NCBI RefSeq assembly: GCF_001623525.1
Contig: NZ_CP015225.1
Span: 1,612,001 to 1,676,000, forward strand
From: Pseudomonas fluorescens
GTDB lineage: Bacteria; Pseudomonadota; Gammaproteobacteria; Pseudomonadales; Pseudomonadaceae
Length of the DNA stretch: 64,000 nucleotides
Reading direction: 5' to 3'
This document shows, piece by piece, positions 1 through 8,566 of this stretch (positions are counted from its first letter, which is position 1; each line of letters begins with the position of its first letter). Under the pieces are notes generated by a model, which ran no database searches, was not told the DNA's origin, and worked only from the letters and a program-made list of their open reading frames with translations. A program made the position numbers and the translations under genes.

Positions 1-2
1 TG

Positions 3-74
3 GAACAGGCATTGGCCTCGGCGCAATCGAGTACCGAGCGGGAGATGAAACGGGCCGGGTATCCAAAGTTATAA
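3..74 (+). CDS. C-terminal end of an unidentified protein (partial)
   Basis: An open frame enters from the left edge and stops at a TAA at 72-74, giving 23 residues that end in REMKRAGYPKL. A REP pair follows at once, as is common after the last gene of a Pseudomonas transcription unit. The tail resembles the C-termini of sugar or polyol ABC solute-binding proteins, and the next gene is a polyol-type dehydrogenase, which would fit. Too little is present to identify the family. Confidence 0.4.
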   Translation, partial: EQALASAQSSTEREMKRAGYPKL

Positions 75-92
75 CGATTGGTACCGGCCTTT

Positions 93-184
93 TGTGGCGA
101 GGGAGCTTGCTCCCGCTGGGTGGCGCAGCGGCCCCACATCGGCGAGTGCTACGCACTCGAGCGGGAGCAAGCTCCCTCGCCACA
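93..184. repeat. REP pair, type A
   Basis: Two inverted copies of the palindrome GAGGGAGCTTGCTCCCGC, each flanked by TGTGGC or GCCACA, are separated by about 40 bases. This is the commonest REP family in the window. It fills the gap between the upstream partial gene and the SDR gene. Confidence 0.85.
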
Positions 185-231
185 CGGCTGTGTGCGCCGC
201 CTACTACCTAGACTGAAGACAGGACAACCCC

Positions 232-1005
232 ATGAAAAGACTGGAAGGAAAAAGTGCCCTGGTGACCGGTGCCGCCCGCGGTATCGGCAGGACATTCGCC
301 CAGGCCTACATCAACGAAGGCGCCACGGTAGCGATCGCCGATATCGACCTGGAGCGGGCCCAGGCCACCGCCGCCGAACTGGGCGATAGCGCCTACGCGG
401 TCAAAATGGACGTGACGGACCAGGCTTCGATCGACCAGGCCATCGAGGCCGTGGTGGCCCGGGTGGGCAAGCTGGATATCCTGATCAACAACGCCGCGCT
501 GTTCGACCTGGCGCCCATCGTGGAAATCACCCGCCAGAGCTACGAGCGGCTGTTTTCCATCAATGTCGCCGGCACGCTGTTCACCCTGCAAGCGGCGGCG
601 CGGCAGATGATCCGCCAGGGCCATGGCGGCCGGATCATCAACATGGCCAGCCAGGCCGGTCGGCGTGGCGAAGCGCTGGTCGGTGTCTATTGCGCCACCA
701 AGGCAGCGGTGATCAGCCTGACCCAGTCCGCCGGGCTGGATCTGATCAAGCATCGGATCAACGTCAACGCCATCGCCCCCGGCGTGGTGGATGGCGAGCA
801 TTGGGATGGCGTGGATGCGTTGTTCGCCCGCCACGAAAACCTGCCGTTGGGGGAAAAGAAGCGCCAGGCAGGGCAACAGGTGCCCTATGGCCGGATGGGC
901 ACTGCGGAAGACCTCACCGGGATGGCGATTTTCCTCGCCTCGACGGAGAGCGAGTACGTGGTCGCGCAGACCTATAACGTCGATGGCGGGAACTGGATGA
1001 GCTGA
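232..1005 (+). CDS. SDR-family polyol (sorbitol/galactitol-type) dehydrogenase
   Basis: A classical short-chain dehydrogenase of 257 residues, the usual family length, which oxidises a sugar alcohol or similar secondary alcohol with NAD(P)+ in the cytosol. The N-terminal Rossmann motif TGAARGIG lies at about residues 12-19. An acidic residue after beta-2 (ADID) suggests NAD preference. NNAA follows at about residue 87, and the catalytic YCATK (Tyr-x-x-x-Lys) at about residue 153 is preceded by the active-site Ser of NMASQAG. Overall it resembles sorbitol or L-iditol 2-dehydrogenases. The ATG follows AGACAGGACAACCCC. The substrate is inferred from family resemblance only. Confidence 0.8.
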   Translation: MKRLEGKSALVTGAARGIGRTFAQAYINEGATVAIADIDLERAQATAAELGDSAYAVKMDVTDQASIDQAIEAVVARVGKLDILINNAALFDLAPIVEITRQSYERLFSINVAGTLFTLQAAARQMIRQGHGGRIINMASQAGRRGEALVGVYCATKAAVISLTQSAGLDLIKHRINVNAIAPGVVDGEHWDGVDALFARHENLPLGEKKRQAGQQVPYGRMGTAEDLTGMAIFLASTESEYVVAQTYNVDGGNWMS

Positions 1006-1199
1006 TAATCTGCAATTTTATGGCCTTGAAACGATGGAAATGGACTTATTCGCCTGAAAGTTGATCCCACTATTTGAGGATCATCCCGAACGCTACCCAA
1101 CGGTGCCGTTCCAAGGGATTTCAAAAGAGCGTGAATACCGTTGCCCCAGCGGGGCAAAAATTGCGCATCATAGGCGCCGTCCGCTCAAGGGAGATTTAC

Positions 1200-2051
1200 A
1201 TGCGTGCCATTTCATCCGTCATGGGTCTTGTCGTGCTGTCGCTGGGCCTGCTATTCACCACCGGTGCCACGGCCACCGAAGAGACGCAACTGGTCGAGTC
1301 CATCAACCTTTACCGCAGCCAGTCCCAAAGCTGTGCCGGCCAGGCCTCGCTGGAGTTGCCACCGCTGGCGATGGATTCCCGGCTGATCCTGTCGGCCAAT
1401 GGCATCGGCGACCTGCAGCAGGCGCTGGCGCGGGCGGCCTATCCAATGGTCAACGTGCAGGCCATCAGCCTGTCCGGGCCGCGCGACGCGCAATCAGCCA
1501 TGAAAGCCGTCCAGGAAAGCTTCTGCCAGGTAGTACTCGACCCGCAGTTCATCGACATCGGCGTCAGCCGCCTGGACCGCGAATGGCGTATCGTGCTGGC
1601 GCGCCCACTGTTGTCGGCGCGCCTGGGTGATTGGCAAGCCGAGGGCCAGAAGCTGCTGAAACTGATCAACAGTGCCCGCACCCAGCCGCGTCGCTGTGGC
1701 ACCGAAACCTTCGCCGCCACCACGCCGCTGGCCTGGAACGCCACCTTGGCCCTGGCCGCTGTGAACCACACCCGGGCCATGGCCAACAACAATTTCTTCG
1801 ACCACAAGGACCGCGACAACCGCATGCCGGGCGACCGCGCCGAACTGGCCGGCTATCTGGGCCAGTTGATCGGCGAGAACATCGCCGCCGGACAGGACAC
1901 TGCGCTCAAGGTGGTGGACGGCTGGCTGGCCAGCCCGGGGCACTGCGCCAACCTGATGAACCCGCAGTTCCGCGAATTGGGCGCCGGGTACGCGAGCGAC
2001 CCGAAAAGCGATGCCGGGATCTATTGGACGGCGATGTTTGGCACTCAATAG
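1200..2051 (+). CDS. Secreted CAP/SCP-domain protein
   Basis: The ATG at 1200 is preceded by AAGGGAGATTTAC and opens a clear signal peptide (hydrophobic to about residue 23, then TGATATE), so it is preferred to an upstream in-frame ATG at 1074. The mature protein is about 260 residues. An N-terminal segment of unclear type precedes a C-terminal CAP (cysteine-rich secretory/PR1-like) domain with the hallmarks NHTRAMANNNFFDHKD, GENIAAGQ and SPGHCANLMNPQFRELGAGY. Bacterial CAP proteins are envelope or secreted proteins of mostly unknown function. A paired-strand terminator follows, shared with the convergent mqo gene. Confidence 0.8.
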   Translation: MRAISSVMGLVVLSLGLLFTTGATATEETQLVESINLYRSQSQSCAGQASLELPPLAMDSRLILSANGIGDLQQALARAAYPMVNVQAISLSGPRDAQSAMKAVQESFCQVVLDPQFIDIGVSRLDREWRIVLARPLLSARLGDWQAEGQKLLKLINSARTQPRRCGTETFAATTPLAWNATLALAAVNHTRAMANNNFFDHKDRDNRMPGDRAELAGYLGQLIGENIAAGQDTALKVVDGWLASPGHCANLMNPQFRELGAGYASDPKSDAGIYWTAMFGTQ

Positions 2052-2072
2052 CGCGGTGGCCGGGCCATCGCT

Positions 2073-2098
2073 ATCGCGAGCAGGCTCGCTCCCACAGG
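2073..2098. repeat. Single REP element, type B
   Basis: One copy of a second palindrome family (TCGCGAGCAGGCTCGCTCCCACAG) lies just after the CAP gene. No inverted partner is nearby. Confidence 0.6.
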
Positions 2099-2111
2099 GT
2101 TAACCGAGCCC

Positions 2112-2144
2112 AAAAAAAACGCCGCTCAATGAGCGGCGTTTTTG
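2112..2144. terminator. Bidirectional rho-independent terminator
   Basis: The stem AACGCCGCTC / GAGCGGCGTT with a short AAT-type loop is flanked by an A-tract on the left and a T-tract on the right. It can therefore terminate both the CAP gene and the convergent mqo gene. Confidence 0.9.
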
Positions 2145-2167
2145 TACCTCACCAGACGGCGTCCGGT

Positions 2168-3811
2168 TTACAGCGCCATGTCAGCCGCTGGGTTGGCTTC
2201 ACGGGCTGCGCCCGGCTTGGCCGGTGCCGCGGTGGCGCCTGGCTTGCCAATCGCCGGCGGAGGATCCAGTTGCAGGACCTCGCTGGTGTAGGCCCATTCC
2301 TGGGCGACACGCTCAGGGCTATCGTTGAGCTTGGTGCCGTAGCTTGGCACGATCTGGTGCAGTTTTTCCTGCCAGGCCGGGCTGGCGACCTTGTCCTTGA
2401 AGACCTTTTCAAGCACGGTCAGCATGATCGGTGCGGCGGTCGAGGCGCCTGGCGAGGCACCCAGCAGGCCGGCGATGCTGCCGTCCTGGGACGCGACCAC
2501 TTCGGTGCCGAGTTTCAGCACGCCGCCCTTCTCTTCGTCACGCTTGATGATCTGCACGCGCTGACCAGCCTGCCACAGGCGCCAGTCTTCCTGCTTGGCC
2601 TCCGGGAAGTACTCTTTCAGGGCGTTGAAGCGATCTTCATCCGACAGCATCAGTTGACCGGCCAGGTACTCGACCAGTGGGTACTGTTCGATACCGACCT
2701 TGGTCATCGGCCACACGTTGTGGGTGGTGGTGCTGGTCAGCAGGTCGAAGTACGAACCGTTCTTCAGGAACTTGGTGGAGAAGGTTGCGAACGGGCCAAA
2801 CAGGATCACGCGCTTGCCATCGAGCACACGGGTGTCCAGGTGCGGAACCGACATCGGCGGTGCGCCCACCGAAGCCTTGCCGTAGGCCTTGGCCAGGTGC
2901 AGCTGGGCGACGGTCGGGTTTTCGGTGACCAGGAACGAACCACCCACCGGGAAACCTGCGTATTCACGGGCTTCCGGAATGTCGGACTTCTGCAGCAGGT
3001 GCAAGGCACCACCGCCGGCGCCGATGAACACGAACTTGGCGTCGGTCTCGGTTTCGGTACCGTCTTTCAGGTTCTTGTACGAAACGCGCCAGGTGCCGTC
3101 TTCGTTGCGGGTGATCTCTTCCACTTCGCTGGACAGCTTGAGGGAGAAGTTCGGCTTGGTTTGCAGGTAAGCTGCGAATTGACGCGTGATTTCGCCGAAG
3201 TTCACGTCGGTGCCCAGTGGACTCCAAGTGGCCGCGACTTTCTGGCTCGGGTCACGCCCTTGCATCATCAGCGGCACCCACTTGCTGATCTGCTCGCGAT
3301 CTTCGGAATACTGCATGCCGGCGAACAACGGGCTGGCCTGGAGGGCTTCGTAGCGCTTCTTCAGGAACGCGATGTTCTCGTCGCCCCACAAAAAGCTCAT
3401 GTGCGGCGTGGAGTTAATGAACGAACGCGGGTTCTTCAACACGCCGTTCTTGACCTGCCAGGACCAGAACTGACGGGAGATCTGGAAGGCTTCGTTGATT
3501 TCGATGGCCTTGGAGATATCGACCTTGCCGTTCTTGTCTTCCGGCGTGTAGTTCAGCTCGGCCAGCGCAGAGTGACCGGTACCGGCATTGTTCCAGCCGT
3601 TGGAGCTCTCTTCGGCAACACCGTCCAGGCGCTCGACCATTTCCATGGTCCAGCCCGGCTCCAGCTCATTGAGCCAGACGCCGAGTGTCGAGCTCATGAT
3701 GCCCCCACCAATGAGCAAGACATCCACTTTTTTTGGCTCGGCGGCATGCGTGGTCGCAAGACCCATCGCCATCGCCAGGCCCAGTAGCGCCGTGTGTGTT
3801 TTCTTCAACAT
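2168..3811 (-). CDS. mqo: Malate:quinone oxidoreductase
   Basis: FAD-dependent enzyme of 547 residues that oxidises L-malate to oxaloacetate and passes electrons to the quinone pool at the cytoplasmic membrane, part of the TCA cycle. The FAD-binding motif [14 protein letters not shown] is near residue 32, followed by the family signatures [33 protein letters not shown] and [11 protein letters not shown]. The ATG at 3811 is preceded by AGGGATACACAC. It is preferred to an upstream in-frame ATG at 3859, and the protein opens with a signal-like hydrophobic stretch ([17 protein letters not shown]). The C-terminal tail is Ala/Pro-rich and looks disordered. The gene converges on the CAP gene. Confidence 0.95.
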   Translation of the reverse strand: MLKKTHTALLGLAMAMGLATTHAAEPKKVDVLLIGGGIMSSTLGVWLNELEPGWTMEMVERLDGVAEESSNGWNNAGTGHSALAELNYTPEDKNGKVDISKAIEINEAFQISRQFWSWQVKNGVLKNPRSFINSTPHMSFLWGDENIAFLKKRYEALQASPLFAGMQYSEDREQISKWVPLMMQGRDPSQKVAATWSPLGTDVNFGEITRQFAAYLQTKPNFSLKLSSEVEEITRNEDGTWRVSYKNLKDGTETETDAKFVFIGAGGGALHLLQKSDIPEAREYAGFPVGGSFLVTENPTVAQLHLAKAYGKASVGAPPMSVPHLDTRVLDGKRVILFGPFATFSTKFLKNGSYFDLLTSTTTHNVWPMTKVGIEQYPLVEYLAGQLMLSDEDRFNALKEYFPEAKQEDWRLWQAGQRVQIIKRDEEKGGVLKLGTEVVASQDGSIAGLLGASPGASTAAPIMLTVLEKVFKDKVASPAWQEKLHQIVPSYGTKLNDSPERVAQEWAYTSEVLQLDPPPAIGKPGATAAPAKPGAAREANPAADMAL

Positions 3812-4195
3812 GTGTGTATCCCTAGGATGAACGCCATTCCGTCCACCTGTCCTGATCACGGATAGCCCACGTCCATGGCCGGCAACGCCAGCAGGGCGGC
3901 TATCGAGAAGGACCGGAGGATGGACCTACAGGGCCGAGCAATACGTCGGCCTCTCGTTTATATCTCTCCGGCGCTGACTTCTTGTAGGTCTTGGCTTCAG
4001 CTGGGGTGAGGGACGCTGCGAACGGTGTTCATCGGGCATGGCGCGGCCGTGTCCGATTGTCGCAGCGGGGGGAGTTTACATAAGGAAATAAACAGACCGA
4101 AACGTCTTTTTACATTCCTGACAAAAACGCCGACCAAATGACGGCATTTTAATAGCCCTGATCGCCATCGTTCGCGCGACCAGAGCCCCTGCGGG
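3812..4195. other. Intergenic region upstream of mqo, no gene seen
   Basis: This stretch of 384 bases lies between the start of mqo and the end of the acyltransferase gene, both on the minus strand. It should hold the mqo promoter and leader. I found no convincing small ORF, RNA gene or strong terminator in it; the portion around 4070-4160 is noticeably A/T-richer than its surroundings. Confidence 0.5.
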
Positions 4196-5401
4196 TCAAA
4201 GATACTTGAGGATCGCGATATCACGCCGCCGTTGCTTGAGCCCGGCAAACCAACGTGTCGGAAAAAACAGCACGACACCCAGCAACACACTCCACAACCA
4301 CACCATGGGTAAATCATCGAATCCGAAATAGGTACCCTGGTTGGTGCCCCAGATGGCAACGGCGGTCAGGTACAGGGCCTTGAGCACGTAAAGGTGCAGC
4401 AGGTAGAAAAACATCGGTGCGCCGCCATAGATCGCCAACAGCGCGATGGCTCCCCGATCCTGGGCTTTTTCAAAGAGTGCCAGCAACATCAGCCCTATTC
4501 CCAGGGTCGGCATCAGGAACATCAGCGACGGCGGATACTTCGTCGCGCTCATGAAGCTCATGAAGGTGCGTAGCGCGTCGCCGGTCTGGAGCCAGGGTTT
4601 GTCGCCGTACACGTTCAGGTAACGAATGAGCACAAAGGCCAGCAGCAGGCCCAGGCCCATCTTGAACAACCGTCGCAGGCGCACGGCGGGTTCAACATCC
4701 TTGCCAAACCACGGCCCGATGGCCCAGCCCAGCAGGATCACGCCGATCCACGGCAGCACTGGATACGTGGTACGGGCCCGGGTGAACTCGGTGATATCGA
4801 TGAATGCCCGTTGATGAAGAATCGACCACGGCACGAAAAACGGTGAGTCAGGCCCTGGCACCACACCGTCCAACAGATTGTGTCCAGCAACGATGGCAAC
4901 GCCGAGGAGAATCAGCCAACGGCGCTTGAGGTGCAACAACGCAGCCAGGACAATCATGCAAATGCCAATGCACCAGATCACTTGCAACCACAGTGTCTTG
5001 GGCGGGAACTCGGCGTTCCAGGCGAAACACACGAAAGTCAGTTCCAGGAAAACCAGGAACAGGCCACGCTTGAGCAGGAACAACGAGGTCTGGCCGGCGG
5101 TGTGTTTCTGGCTGTAGAGCCAGGCCGACAAACCGGTGAGGAAGATGAAGACCGGGGCACAGAGCGTACTGAGCAGGCGGGTGAAATACAGGTCCGGGGT
5201 CACGCTCAGCGCATCGATGGGGTCGGTGACCTGACGGTGCAGCAGGAATGTCTCGCGAACATGATCCACCAGCATCAGCAGCATGACGAAACCTCGCAAG
5301 GCATCGATGGCGAGCATGCGCACATGGGTTTTGGCGGCGCTGATTGCAAATAAAGGCACGATGACGCCGGACGGGCTCGTCATGCTTGAAGGTAGGCTCA
5401 T
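4196..5401 (-). CDS. DUF1624 / heparan-alpha-glucosaminide acetyltransferase-like membrane protein
   Basis: Polytopic membrane protein of about 401 residues with roughly ten hydrophobic segments. The family hallmark is at the N-terminus: RMLAIDALRGFVMLLMLVDH followed by VRETF, that is, the DxxRG motif and the membrane-embedded His/Glu shared by DUF1624 and acyltransferase-3-like proteins. A second signature, APVFIFLTGLSAWLYS, follows. Members are thought to transfer acyl groups across the membrane to sugars, but the substrate here is unknown. I chose the ATG at 5401; another in-frame Met lies six residues on, and an upstream one at 5461 is less likely. It is probably not part of the alcohol-oxidation operons. 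Confidence 0.75.
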   Translation of the reverse strand: MSLPSSMTSPSGVIVPLFAISAAKTHVRMLAIDALRGFVMLLMLVDHVRETFLLHRQVTDPIDALSVTPDLYFTRLLSTLCAPVFIFLTGLSAWLYSQKHTAGQTSLFLLKRGLFLVFLELTFVCFAWNAEFPPKTLWLQVIWCIGICMIVLAALLHLKRRWLILLGVAIVAGHNLLDGVVPGPDSPFFVPWSILHQRAFIDITEFTRARTTYPVLPWIGVILLGWAIGPWFGKDVEPAVRLRRLFKMGLGLLLAFVLIRYLNVYGDKPWLQTGDALRTFMSFMSATKYPPSLMFLMPTLGIGLMLLALFEKAQDRGAIALLAIYGGAPMFFYLLHLYVLKALYLTAVAIWGTNQGTYFGFDDLPMVWLWSVLLGVVLFFPTRWFAGLKQRRRDIAILKYL

Positions 5402-5575
5402 GGCTTTACTCGGATGGAGGTCGTTGGTCCGTGCAAGGCAGGGAATGAGAACTCCTACCAAACGGGAACGGATAACATAACACTAATTTGTTATCGCGCG
5501 CAGCCTCGCTGCCACTGGGGATTGTGGTGGAGACGGTTTCGGGGACCTCACCAGGTGAGGCCTGCCTCGGGTCCC

Positions 5576-6946
5576 CTACCCGAGCATCTGACTCAACACC
5601 GCCCGCAACTTGCCAGGCTTGAGCGGTTTGTTGAGCAGCGGCGCACCCAGTTTGCGCAAGGCGCGGCGGCACTGGTCGCTGCGGTCGGCGGTGATGATCA
5701 CCGCAGGGATCGCCTGGTGGAAATGCTCGCGCAGATGCTTGACCACTTCACAGCCCACGACCCCGTGATCCAGGTGGAAATCCGCCAGGATCAGCTCCGG
5801 CGCACGGCCTTGCAGCACATCCAGGGCGCCCGCTTCGTCGGTGGCGGTCAAGACTTCGCAGCCCCACTGCCCCAACAACGCCGCCATGCTTTGCAAGATG
5901 CTCAACTCATTGTCGATCACCAACAAACGGCGTCCCGGTAGCGGGTTGCCCGCGACCGCCTGTACCGGAACCTGGGACACTGGCAGGGGTTTTTCGCTGG
6001 ACAGCGGCACCTCGATACTGAACACCGAGCCCCGTCCCGGCCGAGAACGCACCTTGACCCGGTAACCGAGGATGTGGGCGATACGTTCGACAATCGCCAA
6101 CCCCAGGCCCACGCCTTTGCGATCCGCCGCCCGGCCGACATCGAGTTGGTTGAATTCGAGGAAAATCGACTCCAGGCAATCGGCAGCGATGCCCCGCCCA
6201 GTGTCCCAGACCTCGATGCTCAAGCGCCCTCCCCGGCGCCGGGCCGCCAGGAGAATACCGCCCTGAGTGGTGTAGCGGCAGGCATTGCTCAGCAGGTTGC
6301 GCAGGATACGGCTGATCAATCGCAGGTCGGTCAGCACGGCTTCATCGCCAAACCGCACCCGCAATTCCAACCCCGCGGCGCCGGCCACCGATTGAAACTC
6401 GGAAACCAGCGGCCCCAACAACTCATCCAGCCGATACGGCGCCAGGTCGGGCTTGACGGCGGCCTGGTCCAGCCGGGAAATGTCCAGCAAGTCGGTGAGC
6501 AGGTCTTCGGCCCCTTCGAGCGCCTGATGAGTCCGTTCCACCAGCACATGCTCGGCGGTAGGTAAATGGCGCTCACGCAACGTGGCGATCAGCAGGCGGG
6601 CCGCGTTGAGTGGCTGCAACAGGTCATGGCTGGCGGCGGCCAGGTATTTGTCCTTGCTGCGGTTGGCGGCCTGGGCGGCGTCCCGGGCATCGCGCAACTG
6701 TTGCTCGATCAGTTCGCGCTGGACAATCTGCTGCTGCAGGTTGTGGTTAGCCTCCAGCAACGCGTCGGTGCGCTCGGCCACCCGCTGTTCCAGTTGATCA
6801 TTGAGCTGTTGCAGGTGTTGCCGGGCCTGCTCCAGTTCATCGAGGCGCGCCGCCAGTTCCGGGTAGTGACTCTTGCGCGTTGAGTGATTGCCCAGCCCCA
6901 ACAGCCCCGCCAGGGCTTTTTGCTGCTCGTCAGAGGGCTTCGCCAT
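5576..6946 (-). CDS. ercS: Soluble hybrid sensor histidine kinase, ErcS-like
   Basis: Protein of 456 residues without membrane segments. A coiled coil (about 20-105, QLNDQLEQRVAERTDALLEA) leads into a HisKA box with phosphoacceptor His (AAASHDLLQPLNAARL), an HATPase domain (LLSNACRYT, DTGRGIA, GVGLGLAIVERI) and a C-terminal receiver domain (LLVIDNE at its start, phosphoacceptor Asp in LILADFHLD, Lys in LNKPLKP). It overlaps the end of ercA by 17 bases. In P. aeruginosa the gene next to ercA is the kinase ErcS of the ethanol-oxidation regulatory network, which is the basis for the name. No sensor domain is visible, so the signal may arrive through the coiled coil. Confidence 0.85.
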   Translation of the reverse strand: MAKPSDEQQKALAGLLGLGNHSTRKSHYPELAARLDELEQARQHLQQLNDQLEQRVAERTDALLEANHNLQQQIVQRELIEQQLRDARDAAQAANRSKDKYLAAASHDLLQPLNAARLLIATLRERHLPTAEHVLVERTHQALEGAEDLLTDLLDISRLDQAAVKPDLAPYRLDELLGPLVSEFQSVAGAAGLELRVRFGDEAVLTDLRLISRILRNLLSNACRYTTQGGILLAARRRGGRLSIEVWDTGRGIAADCLESIFLEFNQLDVGRAADRKGVGLGLAIVERIAHILGYRVKVRSRPGRGSVFSIEVPLSSEKPLPVSQVPVQAVAGNPLPGRRLLVIDNELSILQSMAALLGQWGCEVLTATDEAGALDVLQGRAPELILADFHLDHGVVGCEVVKHLREHFHQAIPAVIITADRSDQCRRALRKLGAPLLNKPLKPGKLRAVLSQMLG

Positions 6947-8108
6947 AGACGACCTCGACATCCCGCTGGCTCGACTCCCGAGGGTTGGTGAGGATGCACG
7001 GGTCGTGCATCGCATGCTGCGACAGGAACGGAATGTCCGAGGTGCTCACGCCATGCAGGCCCAGCGTCTCGTGGAAGCCGATAGTGTGCTTGAGGGCAAT
7101 CAGGTGCTCCACCAGCCGAGTGCGGATCTGCCGGTGGTTGAGCCCTCGGCAGTCGATGCCCAGCGTCTCGGCAATCACCTTGAAACGCTCCGGCGCCGAG
7201 TTGTAGTTGAACGCCACCACGTGCTCCACCAGTACCGCGTTGCACAAACCATGGGGCAAATCGAGGAAACCGCCCAGGCTGTGGGACATCGCGTGCACCG
7301 CGCCGAGGATTGCGTTGGAAAACGCCAGCCCGGCCTGCATGCTGCCCAGCATGATTTTTTCCCGCAGGGCGATGTCCGCCGGGTTGGCGATCATCTGCAC
7401 CAGGTTGCTGTTGATCAGGCGCATCGCCTCTAGGGCATGGGGGTCGGTCAACGGCCCATGGCCGGTGGACACGAACGCCTCGATGGCATGCACCAGCGCG
7501 TCGATGCCGGTACAGGCGGACAGGAACGGGTCCATGCTCAGGGTGGTTTCCGGGTCGATCAGCGACACGTCCGGCACCGCCGCCTTGCTGACGATGGAGA
7601 ATTTCATGCGTTCTTGCTGGTTGGAGATGATCACGAACTGCGACACGTCCGCCGACGTCCCCGCCGTGGTGGGGATCAGGATCAGTGGCGGGCTGGGCAC
7701 GTGCAGGGTGTCGACGCCTTCGAACTCGAGGATGTTGCGACCGTGGGCAACGACAATGCCGATGCCTTTGCCGCAATCCATCGGGCTGCCACCGCCCACC
7801 GCGACGATGACATCGCAATGGTTTTCCCGGTAAAGGTCGGCACCGAGCATCACTTCCTCGACCCGCGGATTGGGCGAGACTGCGCTGTAGACGCAGTAGT
7901 CGATGCCTTGGGCCTGGAGACTGGCTTCGACGTCAGCCACCCAACCGGCGGCGATGACCCCGGGATCGGTGACGATCAGCACCTTGCGTGCACCGAAAGT
8001 CTTGGCGTAATTGCCGACATTGTGCCGACAACCGGCACCGAACATGATTTCAGGGGAAACGAACTTGCGCAGCGGGCTGAGGCTCATCTTTTCAGGTACG
8101 TGGCTCAT
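6930..8108 (-). CDS. ercA: Iron-containing alcohol dehydrogenase, ErcA-like
   Basis: Group III Fe-dependent alcohol dehydrogenase of 392 residues, the usual length. The NAD-binding motif VIVAVGGGSPMDCGKGIG is near residue 95, followed by PTTAGTSADVSQF and the iron-binding region HAIEAFVSTGHGPLTDPHAL and HAMSHSLGGFLDLPHG. ErcA of P. aeruginosa is reported to act in the regulatory cascade of ethanol oxidation rather than bulk catabolism. The ATG at 8108 lies after ACAGGCTTACCG. An in-frame Met seven codons later is possible. It is followed by ercS with a 17-base overlap, suggesting one transcript. Confidence 0.9.
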   Translation of the reverse strand: MSHVPEKMSLSPLRKFVSPEIMFGAGCRHNVGNYAKTFGARKVLIVTDPGVIAAGWVADVEASLQAQGIDYCVYSAVSPNPRVEEVMLGADLYRENHCDVIVAVGGGSPMDCGKGIGIVVAHGRNILEFEGVDTLHVPSPPLILIPTTAGTSADVSQFVIISNQQERMKFSIVSKAAVPDVSLIDPETTLSMDPFLSACTGIDALVHAIEAFVSTGHGPLTDPHALEAMRLINSNLVQMIANPADIALREKIMLGSMQAGLAFSNAILGAVHAMSHSLGGFLDLPHGLCNAVLVEHVVAFNYNSAPERFKVIAETLGIDCRGLNHRQIRTRLVEHLIALKHTIGFHETLGLHGVSTSDIPFLSQHAMHDPCILTNPRESSQRDVEVVYGEAL

Positions 8109-8219
8109 CGGTAAGCCTGTTGTTATTGTCTTGGGATACCTTGAGCCTAAAGCATCCCACCGCGATTGCAATCAGACCAATGGGTAGCCCGGCCTGAACG
8201 CGTCAGGCCGGGCTGGCAC

Positions 8220-8291
8220 TCATCGGTTGGCGAAGTACATCGTCACTTCGAAGCCAATACGCAGGTCGGTAAACGCGGGTTTAGTCCACAT
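8220..8291 (-). CDS. pqqA: PqqA, PQQ precursor peptide (orphan copy)
   Basis: A 23-codon gene reading [13 protein letters not shown]... and ending FANR, with the EVTMY segment that supplies the Glu and Tyr fused to make pyrroloquinoline quinone (Glu15 and Tyr19 here). A good Shine-Dalgarno, AAGAGGAAAGACCC, precedes the ATG. PqqA is modified by the PqqE/PqqD radical-SAM system and cut by other Pqq proteins. No pqqB-F gene is adjacent: downstream is ercA, upstream a REP pair and pedI. This is therefore a stand-alone precursor gene inside the cluster that uses the cofactor. A candidate operator lies at 8360-8374. Confidence 0.93.
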   Translation of the reverse strand: MWTKPAFTDLRIGFEVTMYFANR

Positions 8292-8359
8292 GGGTCTTTC
8301 CTCTTCTTGTACCGGGCGATTCCGGCAAGTCATTAATGCATACCCCGCCCAAGGCTCGA

Positions 8360-8374
8360 ATGCTACTTTCGAAG
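8360..8374. promoter_or_regulatory. Candidate ped-box upstream of pqqA
   Basis: ATGCTACTTTCGAAG lies 69-83 bases before the pqqA start. It matches the CTACTT half of the motif shared by the other ped promoters in this window, while the right half is weaker. Identified by eye. Confidence 0.35.
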
Positions 8375-8415
8375 CGGTGGAGGGAGTGCGTTGGTACTAC
8401 TGGAGAGCGGGCACC

Positions 8416-8541
8416 TGTGGCGAGGGAGCTTGCTCCCGCTGGGGCGCGAGGCGCCCCTTCTTCAAGGCACTGCATTTGAGTGCTTGATGATTACTTTTGG
8501 GGCCGCTGCGCGGCCCAGCGGGAGCAAGCTCCCTCGCCACA
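8416..8541. repeat. REP pair, type A
   Basis: Inverted pair of the GAGGGAGCTTGCTCCCGC palindrome with TGTGGC/GCCACA flanks, between pqqA and pedI. Confidence 0.85.
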
Positions 8542-8566
8542 GTGTTCACTCACTCGATGTCGGGGG

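Noticed and set aside
1631..3787. 718-residue plus-strand ORF across mqo
   Set aside because: It is antisense to mqo, has no family features and spans two genes; an artefact of high GC.
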